Below are positions 28,186 through 37,795 of a DNA stretch of 64,000 nucleotides, in pieces (position 1 is the first letter of the stretch; each line of letters starts with the position of its first letter). Position numbers and translations under genes: made by a program. The stretch comes from Lepturacanthus savala (lineage: Eukaryota; Chordata; Actinopteri; Scombriformes; Trichiuridae). The notes under the pieces were generated by a model. The model was not told where the DNA came from. It worked only from the letters and a program-made list of their open reading frames with translations, and did no database searches. The DNA lies in NCBI GenBank assembly GCA_030544235.1, contig CM060465.1, positions 34,264,988 to 34,328,987 on the forward strand, given 5' to 3'.

Positions 28186-28593
28186 CACTGCAAAAAATGT
28201 AGTTATTACACGTGAAAATATATTAAAAATTGCAATTCGCATGCAATTATCTAGACTTTCTACTGATAAACTGAGTAAATTGAGTAGAATTATTTAAAAT
28301 GATCTTGTTCCATTAGCAGATAATTTCAGTACATTTTCTTGATTTTGTTCCATTTCTGTTGTTTTAAGGAAACAAGATAAAATTCTTTACCATAATCTAA
28401 TATTTTTCAGTATTTATCTAATTTTTGGGGCAATTTATCTCATACACTAATCTTGTAATGAGGAAAATAAAACTTGAAATAAGCAATATTATCTGCCAAA
28501 TAAATAAATTAAAGATATTTTAACTAAATCTTGTATTAATTGTACCAAAAACAAGATATTTTCACCTGATTAGATCATTTATTTTTTTCAGTA
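28186..28593. mobile_element. Dispersed MITE-like element with CACTGCAAAAAA / TTTTTTTCAGT ends
   Basis: The segment opens CACTGCAAAAAATG and closes ATTTTTTTCAGT, near-inverse termini. Interior blocks about TAATTGTACCAAAAACAAGA and TATTTTCACCTG recur at 25.9, 38.5, 57.4-57.8 and 59.3 kb. It is non-coding. The class is unsure; a hAT-like origin fits the ends but no target duplication is clear. Confidence 0.5.
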
Positions 28594-28687
28594 TATGAAC
28601 TGAATGTAAGCTCCATATTTAAATCAATGTTCATGCTTAAATTCCTATAATTGAACGTTTCTCTGTACAGAATAATGGTTTTGGATC

Positions 28688-28845
28688 ATTTTGAATGAAC
28701 CAGCCAATCAGGGACTATGTTGTATTTAACAGCATGAACCAGCCAATCAGGGACTATGTTGTATTTAACAGCATGAACCAGCCAATCAGGGACTATGTTG
28801 TATTTAACAGCATGAACCAGCCAATCAGGGACAGCGTTACAGTCT
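28688..28845. repeat. Four direct 39-bp repeats, each with an NF-Y-type CCAAT box
   Basis: Unit: CATGAACCAGCCAATCAGGG then ACTATGTTGTATTTAACAG. CCAAT falls at 28704, 28743, 28782 and 28821, all as AGCCAATCAG. A fifth, inverted copy of that motif (CTGATTGGCTG) lies at 28956-28966. The open frame through it is a product of the 39-bp (13-codon) period. Confidence 0.93.
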
Positions 28846-28849
28846 CTTT

Positions 28850-29455
28850 GCCCAACATTAATAGAACCATAATTGCAGTTATTGCAGAAATAGTAGCTGA
28901 CGCTCTTATTTTCTTGACTTTATTTGCAAAATGCTTGATTTATTAACCTGCTCAGCTGATTGGCTGCAGGAGTTTGTCCCGCCCACTGAAAGCGAACAGT
29001 TTGTATTTTACAGATTTGTCTGCATATGCACTGGAAACAGAAGAAGAATCCTCCCTGTCTGAAACATGTGTGTGTCTATGATGTGAAATTCAACTCATCA
29101 GAGACCTGGAAATGAAACAGAGTCACATGGAGACAACAGGGAGTGTGACTGATCAGACTGGGCTGTTTTGTGTTTCCTTCGCCTCCTTAAGCTGCAGCAG
29201 GTTGTGTAAATTGAAGCAGGGCTGACTTCTCTTCTTTATTAACAGAGACACATGTTGTGAGAGGTTTGTACAAACCATGAAACACGCTACAATCACAACA
29301 CACACACAATCCTGCTTTGTTTTCATGACTAAAACGATTTTGAAGCTTTTGCTGCATTTGGGGATTTTGTTTACAAGACAACGGCACCGCAGGGTCCTGA
29401 AGACACAACCTTCAGTTTCATATCAGTCTCCAGAGTGGAATCTTTTGTCATTGCA
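28850..29455. other. Non-coding stretch
   Basis: No exon or repeat recognised apart from the inverted CCAAT motif at 28.96 kb. Confidence 0.45.
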
Positions 29456-29995
29456 AGCTTTTTAGGGCAATTTAGCATGGGTTTTGGCTCCTAGAGGGCA
29501 CTTTAGCAAGCATTCTGGCTTCCAAGAGGGTACTTTTGTACACATTTTGCCTAGCAAGATGCATTTTAGTATTTTAGCATGCATTTTAGCACAAGTTTTG
29601 GCTCCTAGAGGGCACTTTAGCACATATTTTGGCTCCTAGAGGGCACTTTAGCATGCGTTTTAGCCCCCAAGAGGTCACTTTAACACATATTCTGGCTCCT
29701 AGAGGGCACTTTAGCACATATTTTGCCTTCTGGAAGGCACTTTAGCATGCGTTTTAGCCCCCAAGAGGTCACTTTAACACATATTCTGGCTCCTAGAGGT
29801 CACTTTAACACATATTCCGGCTCCTAGAGGGCACTTTAGCACATATTTTGGCTTCTAGAAGGCACTTTAGCATGCGTTTTAGCCCCCAAGAGGTCACTTT
29901 AGCACATATTTTGGCTTTTTAAATGTCTAAACATAACCTAAAGTGTCCTATTAAATATCTGAACATGCACTAAAGTGCCCTCATGCACTAAAGTT
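29455..29995. repeat. 31-bp family array (plus orientation)
   Basis: About 15 units built on CTCCTAGAGGGCACTTTAGC. At about 29935 the orientation flips (GCACTAAAGTGCCCTC). Transposon ends are not clear here. Confidence 0.85.
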
Positions 29996-30378
29996 TTCTT
30001 GCTCCACATATTTTGAACTAGAAATTGCACAGGAAATAACGTTGACTTCTGAGAAATCCTCCCAGGGAATTATTTCCTTCTTGCATCCATGTCTCTGTGT
30101 GTTCCTCAAGTTAATCTACACAATTCTGATTATTGATCCTCCTACAGAGTAGTTGAGTTAGACTAAGTTTAGTTTAATAACATACAATTCCTATATAAGA
30201 AACATAAAATAAACTATAGGTACGCCACTGGTGCAGACACACGATGCAAACCTCCTTTACAGTGCACCTCTACAAGAGTCTCTATAGACTTTTCAGATCC
30301 TTATGCATGAGGAACATTGTTGAACTTAGAAAATAAAAAGGCCTGACTGCAGCAAAAGGTTCAGGCGTGTTCTCTGCA

Positions 30379-30379
<1 letters not shown>

Positions 30380-30447
<68 letters not shown>
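30380..30447. repeat. CA microsatellite, about 34 units
   Basis: Uninterrupted CA run. Confidence 0.97.
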
Positions 30448-30449
<2 letters not shown>

Positions 30450-30450
<1 letters not shown>

Positions 30451-32010
30451 TCAGTAGGACTTGAACAAAGTGAGGACCAGTGTGCCGTGTGAAATCTCCA
30501 GCTGCCTTATCACAGAGCATTTCTGACACTAATTTTAGACGCTGCAGTATCTCTATCCCAGTTATCTGGACCTGAAAGTTGCTCGGACCCCCTGAGAGCT
30601 GCCGTCTTCTCGCTGTGGGAACACCGGGTCTCCATCAGGTTGCAGCTCGGGCCTCTGAAATCCACCTCTGACAAGTCGGCTCAGGCAGAGACTGAACAGA
30701 GTGCGAGTGTGAAGCGTCTCACATTCGACTGGGAATTACAGTCATGGGCCAGACTCACGAATCACAACCTGACGTTGTACTGAACTTCTTTAAGCAATTT
30801 ATGACGTAGCCCGAAAAAGTCAAGAGGTTAAGAGTTTAAAAAACTACTGTAGCTATATATGTGGTGCTAAGATCTAAGAAATAAGATGTATCACTAGTCA
30901 TTTTGACTCGTTGGCGGTTCTAGTGTAAAAACCTTTTTAAAGGTGCCTAATTTCAACAGAAATACAATTTCTGTGAATGGAAACATGTGATTTCTTTATT
31001 TTTTTAACCTAAAAGATATTTAAACTTGTAAAGATGTCCAGTTTGGTTGCTAGTACTTTTATAGACACTGAAACATGGAGCATTTTTCCAGCGGGAAAAC
31101 AAATTCCACATCCTCCTACAAATCATGGAAAGATGTTTCTTACTGACTAGAGAGTTTAAAAAATTCTTAATCCTTAAAATCCTTAAAAAATTCTGTGCAT
31201 GCCACTGGTGCAGACCCACAATGCAACTTTCTACTATATTGCACTTCTACAAGAGTTTTCAATAGATTCTTGTGCACAAGGAACATTGTCGAAGGAATAA
31301 TAATAATGAAATAAAAACTTAAAAAGATGACACTTAGTCATAAATATGAGATATTACACATGATTTTAAATTAAAAGACACAAATATTAATAAAGAGAAG
31401 TCAGAATTATGATGCAATACAAAAACTGACAAAAATATGACATAAATGCAATAAAAATACATAATTGTGATAAAAAGTTCTACACAATAAGACAGGGTTT
31501 TCTGCATTTCTATATCTATTATAGCCTGGCTAACACCAGATCATCTCAGTGTAGATTATTTGATTGAACCAATTATTAATTTCTTTATATTGGAGGCGTG
31601 GTTTATTAAAGTCAAGAGACATTTATTGGATGCCAGGAATGTCTGTACGTAGCTTACAGCCAATCAAACATGCCCATGATGATGAAATAGTTTAACATTT
31701 TGCTCATTTTGCAAATTAAACTTGCGTTCTAAATTAATTATGACACTTTCTAAGGCTGCATTGAAATGTATATTACACAGATGTGTAATGGATCTGTGGA
31801 TATAGGACAGAAAAATGGCCGACGTCCAGGTTTACTTCTGCATTATGCTGCATTCAAAACCACCTATTCACTGGTTCCACTACTGCAAAATATGAGCGGA
31901 TGGTTTACAGCATGTGAACCACACTACGTATCCCAGAAGTCACCTGGAGTAAAATAATAATAATATCTGCAGAACAAAAGAAGAAGAACCGTCCCCTAGT
32001 TTTTTTTCCC
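30450..32010. other. Non-coding stretch downstream of the Siglec-like gene
   Basis: 30540-30760 is richer in GC but has no supportable exon. A GCCACTGGTGCAGAC block occurs twice (30225, 31200), marking a small dispersed repeat. Confidence 0.45.
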
Positions 32011-32015
32011 CAAAC

Positions 32016-32202
32016 TTTATTGAACAATACAATAATTACAAATTCAACTTGAGCAAGGCAAAAGGAAGAATAAACATTGAGACTATCATCTATCATATAC
32101 ACACACATATTAGGAAATAAAATAATAATAAAATACATTAAAGAAACAGTAACTAATTAATGCAATGAGACAATCCTTCTCACCATATCATTCACATTTA
32201 TT
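32016..32202 (-). terminator. Candidate poly(A) signals of the Siglec-like gene
   Basis: AATAAA occurs on the minus strand at 32197-32202, followed by a TG-rich stretch (TGTGAATGATATGGTGAG), and again at 32016-32021. These would give 3'UTRs of about 0.5 or 0.65 kb. The second precedes a run of A on the same strand and could be a retroposed tail instead. Confidence 0.35.
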
Positions 32203-32676
32203 CAGTTAAAGTATTAAACATTGTGACAAGTTGCATAATTTTTGTACTGGTCCATATTTTTCATGAAGAAAACAAATACTAGATAAATAGAGAAGTAAAT
32301 GTACAGTAGCAGTCAATTCGCAGTAATGGAGGGTTATGTTATGACTTTTTATAGATCGTTAGCCACTTAGCATCATTGCCAAAGTCATTCAGTTTTAATT
32401 TTTTCAGTTGTCTTGATGCTAAATGGAATTTCAGTCAATCAGATTGATTAGGAACTGTGTATTTAATCTAAAAGTTTACACATCTGGTTGAATGTACTGT
32501 TAAAAAATGAATTTAATAAAATACCAACATAATTTCCAAAAATTATGTTTTTTTCTTGTATTCCAAAAACACCAAAATATGACTTGGGCAGTTATGTTAT
32601 GAGGGTTCTTTAATCTCAAATGTTCTACACAAACAACATTTAATGAGAGAAAGCGAAACCAGATCCATATCTGTAT

Positions 32677-32785
32677 TCATCTGAGTCGTGGGGTAATAAC
32701 ACTGTACTCTTGCCCTACGTCCACCATGTTCAGGGAAGCGTAGGTGTCCGTCTCATCACTAGGTTTCTTCTGTGTACTTTTATAT
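32677..32785 (-). CDS. Siglec-like receptor exon: cytoplasmic tail and stop
   Basis: 109-nt terminal coding exon with acceptor TTATAG, stop TGA at 32679-32677. It encodes 36 residues: a basic juxtamembrane stretch (YKSTQKK), then SDETDTYASL (Tyr373) and GQEYSVI (Tyr385), ending PRLR. The two tyrosines are YASL and YSVI separated by eight residues. Neither has an aliphatic residue at minus 2, so neither is a strict ITIM. The spacing and the acidic lead match the ITAM consensus. Confidence 0.82.
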
Positions 32786-35700
32786 CTATAAATAAAAAAA
32801 CAACCTTAGTTAAAGAAAAGAACTTTCAAGATCCCATTCAAGATACTTTTACATTCTCCTCCGCCCCCTCATGGCCTAAATATTGAAAAACTTTTGCTTT
32901 AGTGCCCTTATGACAGCCAAAACATGTTCTTAAGTGCCCCCTTGAAGCTAAAATGCGTGTTAAAGTGCTCTCTAGGAGCCAAAACATGTACTAACGTGCC
33001 CTCATGGCAGCCAAAACATGTGGTAAAATGCCCTCTATGAGCTAAAACACATGCTAAAGTGCCCTCTAGGAGCCAAAATGCATGCTGAAGTGCTCTCAAG
33101 GAGCTGAAATGTGTGCTAAATGGTCCTCTTAGGAGCTAAAAAGCATGTTATAGTGCTTTCTAGGAGCCAAAATGCACTTGGGATCTTGGAAACTTTGCTA
33201 AAATGCAATTTAAAGTTATTTAACTAAGTTTGCATTTTAAAGTGCCCTTTTGAAAGACAAAATGTGTGCTGAAGTGTGCTCTAGGAAGCTAAAATGCATG
33301 TTAAATGCCCTCTAGAAGCCAAAATGTCTGCTAAAGTCTCTATGAAGCTAAAACGCATGCTAAAGTGCCCTTTGGAAGCCAAAATGTGCTTAAGATCCCT
33401 CCAGGAGTTAAAAAGCATACTAAAGTGCCCTCTAGAAGCCAAAATATTTGCTAAAGTGCCCTCTATATTGCGTGACTTTTTTTCCCATTTTCACTCTTGC
33501 CCTTCAAAAAGTCTGTGCACACTACTGTCCTCACCGTTTGTACGTGTAGGCGATGAGGCCGGCCAGAAGGATCAGGTTCAGACTGAGGGACACAGCTGTT
33601 ATCCAGACAGGGATTCCATCAGATTTCTGCCTCCGATCCTCCAAATCTATCAAACCTTATGACAGATTTGAAACATTTATACAGAATTTTTCCCCAATCC
33701 GGCATTCTGATTACTTCTACTCACCGTCCTCCGTGTAGTTTTGCAGTGGAATTTCCATCTCGGCCAGTCCCGCCTCATTGCTGCTGATGCATTTGACAGT
33801 GGAGTTGTGGTATTTCGCAACGGGCATCGTGACGGTGCTCTCGACCGTCCTGACGCTGCCTGAGCTGGTGACCGAATAATCCGTGAGAAATTTCAAAGGC
33901 CAAGTGATCGGAGGCAGCGGATTCCCCTCAGCGATGCACACGCAGACCAGCAGTTTTCCCTCCACCCGACACCGGGAACCATTAAGGATTCGAGGTGCAT
34001 CTGAAACAAAGCAAGAAAATACTGGATTGATTGAGTTATTATTGAGTTAACTGACAACTGAACTCTACTGAAGCTACTATTGTTCACGTCAAGTCAATCA
34101 AGTGTTTGCATACTTACATTTCACAGACAGGGTGACGGTTGTCTCAAAAACATCATGACCATATTCTACCACACACGTGATGTTGCTGTTATGGTCTTCT
34201 GCTGCAGGAATGAGTAGAATCTCAGAATGTCTATGACGAAATCTACCAGGCCGATTATAAAAATAATTCATTCTCAAGGAACTATCAGGGTTTGTGGATT
34301 TCCAGCGGATGCTTCTAACAGGGGAGCACAGATGAGCAGCAAAACATCTCAATTGGGTAGGTTGTTCTTCCATTAATGGAGGAACCTTTATAGTTGGCTT
34401 TTGGCTTGATTCTGAAAATAAACACAATCAAGATAATCATCTTTCCAAGAAATTATATTCATGTGCTATTAAATTGCAACAGTAAATACATTTTACAAGG
34501 AATAATGTTGACTGAGGGCAGAACCTGAGGGCAAACTTATCTCTATATTCCTCCATCATAGACTTTAGTAACACAATGAACTACCTCAATACCACCACCA
34601 GGAATGATATACTGTTGAGACCAGAGACAAGACCAAGATCAAAGACTACAGAGACCGAGACAAGACTAAGATCAAAGAATATTGAGACCAGAGACAAGAC
34701 CAAGATCAAAGACTACAGAGACCGAGACAAGACCTAGATCAAAGAATATTGAGACCAGAGACAAGACCAAGATCAAAGACTACAGAGACTGACAAGACCA
34801 AGATCAAAGACTACGGAGACTGACAAGACCAAGATCAAAGACTACAGAGACCGACAAGACCAAGATCAAAGACTACCGAGACCGAGACAAGACTAAGATC
34901 AAAGAATATTGAGACCAGAGACAAGACCAAGATCAAAGACTACAGAGACCGAGACAAGACTAAGATCAAAGAATATTGAGACCAGAGACAAGACCAAGAT
35001 CAAAGACTACGGAGACCAAGACAAGACCAAGATCAAAGAATATTGAGACCAGAGACAAGACCAAGATCAAAGACTACAGAAACCGAGACAAGACCAAGAT
35101 CAAAGAATATTGAGACCAGAGACAAGACTAAGATCAAAGACTAGAGAGACCGACAACACAAAGATCAAAGACTACCGAGACGAAGACAAGACCAAAATCA
35201 AAGAATGTTGAGACCAGAGACAAGACCAAGATCAAAGACTACGGAGACCAAGACAAGACCAAGATCAAAGACTACCAAGACTGATACAACACCAAGACCT
35301 ACAAGTCTATTGAATACAGACAAAAAGTCTTTCATGACTTTAAACGCAACATATTCATTAAAATTTAAACAAAACCCTCAACTTAATCCAGCCAGTGATT
35401 ACATTTAGAAAAACAGTCAAGTCACTACTGTTTAAAAGTGTGGAGTCACCCAGACAATTTTGTGTTTCTATGAAAAGTCACACTTTTATCTAGTTATCTA
35501 GTTATCTTTTTAACAGTAGTGTATATAAGATAATTTTCTAGAGAAACATTGTCACTTCCTGTTGCATCATATTAAGGATGAAAACCGTCCTTGTTAAACT
35601 GGGCACTGTGGTTTGTTATTCAGCTTTTACATCATATATTGTTAATTTTACGCATTAAAATAATATATCCAGGAAACGTATCACTCACCAGAGACTGAGA

Positions 35701-36164
35701 TCCGGAGCTTTTTTGGAAAGATATATGTCTGATTACACTCCCATTCCAATTTGAAGCCATATTCATACTCTCCACGGGGTAGACAACTGCTTTTGAAGAC
35801 ACCTGTTGACTCAGATTCTAGACTGTTGACAACATTTACAGATACAGACATATTTGACTGTGGATCCTGTTCAAACCAGATCTCTTTATATGGGATTGTA
35901 ACTTTGTTGATTGGAAAGTTGTATTTGAATGGGATCCTGACGTATTCCCCAGACTGCACCGTCTCATGTTCGGTCACGTTGATTGAAAACTCTTTGTCAT
36001 CCAGAATTTCTGTCAAAGAAAAGCAATTTCTCCAATTATATTCAACATTGGATATTATGAGTTTCTATTTACTGTAATTTATTAAACATCAGACCTTTAG
36101 GACATAAAATGTAGCTGCTGCTCTTCAAAAAGAGGCTGAGAATCAGCAAGAAGATCAGAGTCAT
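32677..36164 (-). CDS. Siglec-like Ig-superfamily transmembrane receptor, complete, six coding exons
   Basis: The gene joins 36164-36095, 36009-35689, 34411-34118, 34000-33725, 33646-33535 and 32785-32677. All junctions are GT/AG, phases 1-1-1-1-2 agree, and the product is 393 residues. Order: signal peptide (about 1-17), V-set-like domain (24-130), two C2-type Ig domains (131-228, 229-320), transmembrane helix (332-354), short tail (355-393). C2 features seen are C153/C210 with W167, and C250/C299 with W262. Seven N-glycosylation sequons are present. Fish Siglec/CD33/MAG/CD22-like proteins share this plan and the junctional KYAPRIL and GFKLEW-type motifs; such receptors sit on leukocytes and read sialylated glycans. 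Unusual points are loss of the V-set cysteines, Lys110 at the usual sialic-acid Arg position, and a tail with two tyrosine motifs at ITAM spacing. The exact orthologue is not known to me; a CD22-like or MAG-like name is equally possible. Ligand binding is inference. Confidence 0.87.
32866..33527 (-). mobile_element. 31-bp family element filling intron 5 of the Siglec-like gene
   Basis: Read on the minus strand it opens CAGTAGTGTGCACAGACTTT with TTGAAGGGCA at 33527 and runs through about 18 repeat units to a TTTTTCAATATTTAGGCC end near 32866. The opening matches the termini at 50.3, 53.5 and 36.9 kb. It covers nearly 90% of the 749-bp intron. The far end is degraded, so no target duplication can be shown. 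Confidence 0.75.
33535..33646 (-). CDS. Siglec-like receptor exon: transmembrane helix
   Basis: 112-nt exon, phase 1-2, between acceptor GATAG and donor CG|GTGAGG, coding residues 321-358. An acidic/basic stalk (DLEDRRQKSD) precedes the helix GIPVWITAVSLSLNLILLAG and a YKR stop-transfer. The helix holds no charged residue, so obligate pairing with an adaptor such as DAP12 is not predicted. A transposon terminus lies only 7 nt into the following intron. Confidence 0.8.
33725..34000 (-). CDS. Siglec-like receptor exon: third Ig domain (C2-type)
   Basis: 276-nt exon, phase 1-1, acceptor TTTCAG and donor GTGAGTAG, coding residues 229-320. It opens YAPRILNGS, a hallmark of the next C2 domain in the Siglec/CD22 family, followed by GNPLPPITW with the core Trp262. 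C250 and C299 form the predicted disulfide; C239 and C248 are extra. The NSTVKCISSNEAG stretch is the F-strand typical of this family. Sequons are N235, N294 and N316. It is the membrane-proximal domain. Confidence 0.85.
34118..34411 (-). CDS. Siglec-like receptor exon: second Ig domain (C2-type)
   Basis: 294-nt exon, phase 1-1, acceptor TTCAG and donor GTAAGTA. It codes residues 131-228 and starts with the linker SSQKPTIKVPPLMEEQ-type sequence common to fish Siglec/CD22-like second domains. C153 and C210 are the intradomain pair, with W167 in the core. Cys159, six residues after C153, is the residue that in Siglecs makes an interdomain disulfide to domain 1; its usual partner is missing here. 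One sequon, N207 (NIT). It ends SVK and runs into a YAPRIL junction. Confidence 0.83.
34611..35290. repeat. 67-bp dimeric minisatellite in intron 2 of the Siglec-like gene
   Basis: About ten copies of a dimer made of a 34-bp and a 33-bp half, both built on ACAAGACCAAGATCAAAGA and alternating endings GACTACAG and GAATATTG. Start points at 34621, 34688 and 34755 confirm the exact 67-bp period. Some copies are single halves. It sits between the V-set and first C2 exons. No coding sense is seen. Confidence 0.85.
35423..35521. mobile_element. Internally deleted Tc1-type MITE in intron of the Siglec-like gene
   Basis: The 99-bp segment starts CACTACTGTTTAAAAGTG, continues with GGAGTCACCCAGACAATTTT, and ends TTTAACAGTAGTG, giving a short terminal inverted repeat. 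It matches the ends of the fish Tc1-like MITE family also present at 21.8 kb and 51.3 kb (ends like CAAAAGTTTGGGGTCAC). Most of the interior is missing. No clear TA duplication is visible on the left. Confidence 0.6.
35689..36009 (-). CDS. Siglec-like receptor exon: N-terminal V-set-like domain
   Basis: 321-nt phase 1-1 exon between acceptor GACAG and donor GTGAGT, coding residues 24-130. It has the expected single-exon length for a V-set domain, Trp68 in the C-strand region, and a C-terminal strand ending LRISVS. The usual B-strand pattern IPC is IPF (Phe51), and the neighbouring Cys expected in Siglecs is Tyr46. Cysteines remain at 99 and 115, plus Cys21 near the signal-peptide end. The segment YGFKLEW (107-113) aligns with the Siglec F-strand YxFRxE motif, with Lys110 in the Arg position. 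Sequons are N34, N76 and N116. Confidence 0.8.
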
Positions 36165-36182
36165 TACGCTGAGGAGCAAAAC
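36095..36182 (-). CDS. Siglec-like receptor exon: 5'UTR end, start codon and signal peptide
   Basis: The acceptor CACAG at 36183-36187 opens an exon with 18 untranslated bases. The ATG lies at 36164-36162 and the donor GTCTGA starts at 36094. It encodes 23 residues beginning MTLIFLLILSLFL, a typical short hydrophobic signal peptide followed by a small-residue stretch (KSSS). Coding part is 70 nt, leaving one base that completes Glu24 with the next exon. The start was chosen because it is the only ATG that opens a signal peptide in phase with the V-set exon. Confidence 0.78.
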
Positions 36183-36591
36183 CTGTGAATTAAATATGAA
36201 TTAATAAGAAGTATTACATTTAACCATTGAGTTGTAGGTTATATTTTAACTTAAAACAACACTTAATTCTCTATTCAGTATGAACAAATGTATGAACTCA
36301 CCCTTCGTATGTTGGATTGTGTTAAAAAAGGAAGTTTTCATTTCCAGTAGACTGAAAACTGCATCATTTATCTGTGGTTTCACACGCAAGAACCAGGAAG
36401 ATGAAGAAACAACGTTCAAAAACCACAAACTCACTCACAAATGCTCACAAAAGCAGTTATAACTTCCATTATATTACATATTTTAGATTTAAAAAGCTCT
36501 TGAAATGAGAATAAAACAAATGACATGAGTAAACCTCTCTATTGGTTTCTATTACTGCTCAATTATTTATAAAATAAATGTAATTACTTAC

Positions 36592-36690
36592 GTAGACTTT
36601 ACTTTACTGCCCCTGGAGAGTCATCTGCCACAGTCAAGTCTTTAGTTTCTATTCTGTAGTGTGTATTTAAAAAAAGGCCTAAATATATTA
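36592..36690 (-). other. Candidate non-coding first exon of the Siglec-like gene
   Basis: On the minus strand a strong donor, TCTAC|GTAAGTAA, occurs at 36592/36591, about 0.4 kb upstream of the signal-peptide exon, which itself begins with an acceptor rather than a promoter. A TATA-like box at 36713-36718 would place transcription start near 36685-36690. No ATG-initiated frame of note lies in it. The 5' boundary is a guess; RNA evidence would settle it. Confidence 0.4.
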
Positions 36691-36704
36691 AGCAACTAGT
36701 ACTT

Positions 36705-36719
36705 ACTTCCTCTTTATAT
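36705..36719 (-). promoter_or_regulatory. TATA-like box overlapping a PU.1/ETS-type motif
   Basis: The minus strand reads ATATAAAGAGGAAGT. AAAGAGGAAGT fits the PU.1 (Spi1) consensus seen at myeloid promoters, and TATAAA overlaps it. The position, about 115-125 nt upstream of the candidate 5'UTR donor, suits a promoter of a leukocyte receptor. Short motifs recur by chance, so this is suggestive only. Confidence 0.35.
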
Positions 36720-36927
36720 GTCCACATGACACCAATGAGATAATGGGAAATTAGGAAAAACTGTATTTTTATTAGTGTCTTTGAGGAACATCTGTTTAGT
36801 GATTTTCATTGGGCTGATTTTACAGGAAAATAAAAAGATAAGAATTAGGTTTTTAAATGTAATAGTTATACAAAGGCACAAATATCCAGTATATAGATCA
36901 AATAGAGTGAAAAGACATTTTTGTTAG

Positions 36928-37795
36928 TGGCGTGCACAGATTTTTTAAAGGGCAGGGGCAACAAGGAAAAAAGGGCACCTATAATGTGTCTTTACCACTG
37001 AAGACAGCATTTTAGCACATGTTTTGCTCTTAGAGGGCACTTTAGCATGTTTTTTAGCTCCCAAAAAGGCACTTTAGCACACATTTGACTCCTAAAGGGC
37101 ACTTTAGCATGCATTTTAGCTCCCAAGAGGGCACTTTAGTATGCATTTTGGCTTCTAGAGGGCAGTTTAGCACAATTCTTGGCTTCTAGAGGGCAGTTTA
37201 GCATGCTTTTAACCAAAGAGGGAACTTTAGTATGCATTTTGGCTCCTAGAGGGCACTTTAGCGTGCGTTTTGGTTTCTAGAGGGCATTTTAGCACAATTT
37301 TTGGCTCCCAAGAGTGCAGTTTAGCATGCTTTTAACCAAAGAGGGAACTTTAGCATGTGTTTTAGCCCCCAAGAGGTCATTTTAGAACACATTTTGGCTC
37401 CTAGAGGGCATTTTAGCATGCTTTCTAGCTTCCAAAAGAGCTCTTTAGCACACTTTTTAGCTCCCACGAGGGCACTTTAACACACGTTTTGGCTGCTAGA
37501 GGAAACTTTAGCATACATTTTGACTACGAGGGAACTTTAGCAAGCGTTTTGGTTTCTAGAGGGCATTTTAGAACAATTTTGGCTCCCAAGAGGACAGTTT
37601 AGCATGCTTTTAACCAAAGAGGGAACTTTAGCATGTATTTTGGCTCCTTAAGGTCACATTAGCAAATGTTTGGCTCCAAGAGGACACTTTAATACACTTT
37701 ATAGCTCCCAAGAGGGCATTTTAGCATGTTTTTAGCCCCCAAGAGGGCACTTTAGCAGATGTTTTTAAACAATTGTCCCACCACAAGGGGGCCCC
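36928..37795 (+). mobile_element. 31-bp family element (plus orientation)
   Basis: Opens AGTGGCGTGCACAGATTTTT then AAAGGGCAGGGGCAAC and AAAAAAGGGCACCTA, continues with about 24 repeat units and closes with GATGTTTTTAAACAATTG and a GGGGGCCCCC stretch. The left end agrees with the terminus of other copies; the right terminus is eroded. Confidence 0.75.

Noticed and set aside
28695..28946. Open frame with repeated 13-residue unit
   Set aside because: The 39-bp direct repeat happens to be a multiple of three; nothing beyond the repeat supports a protein.
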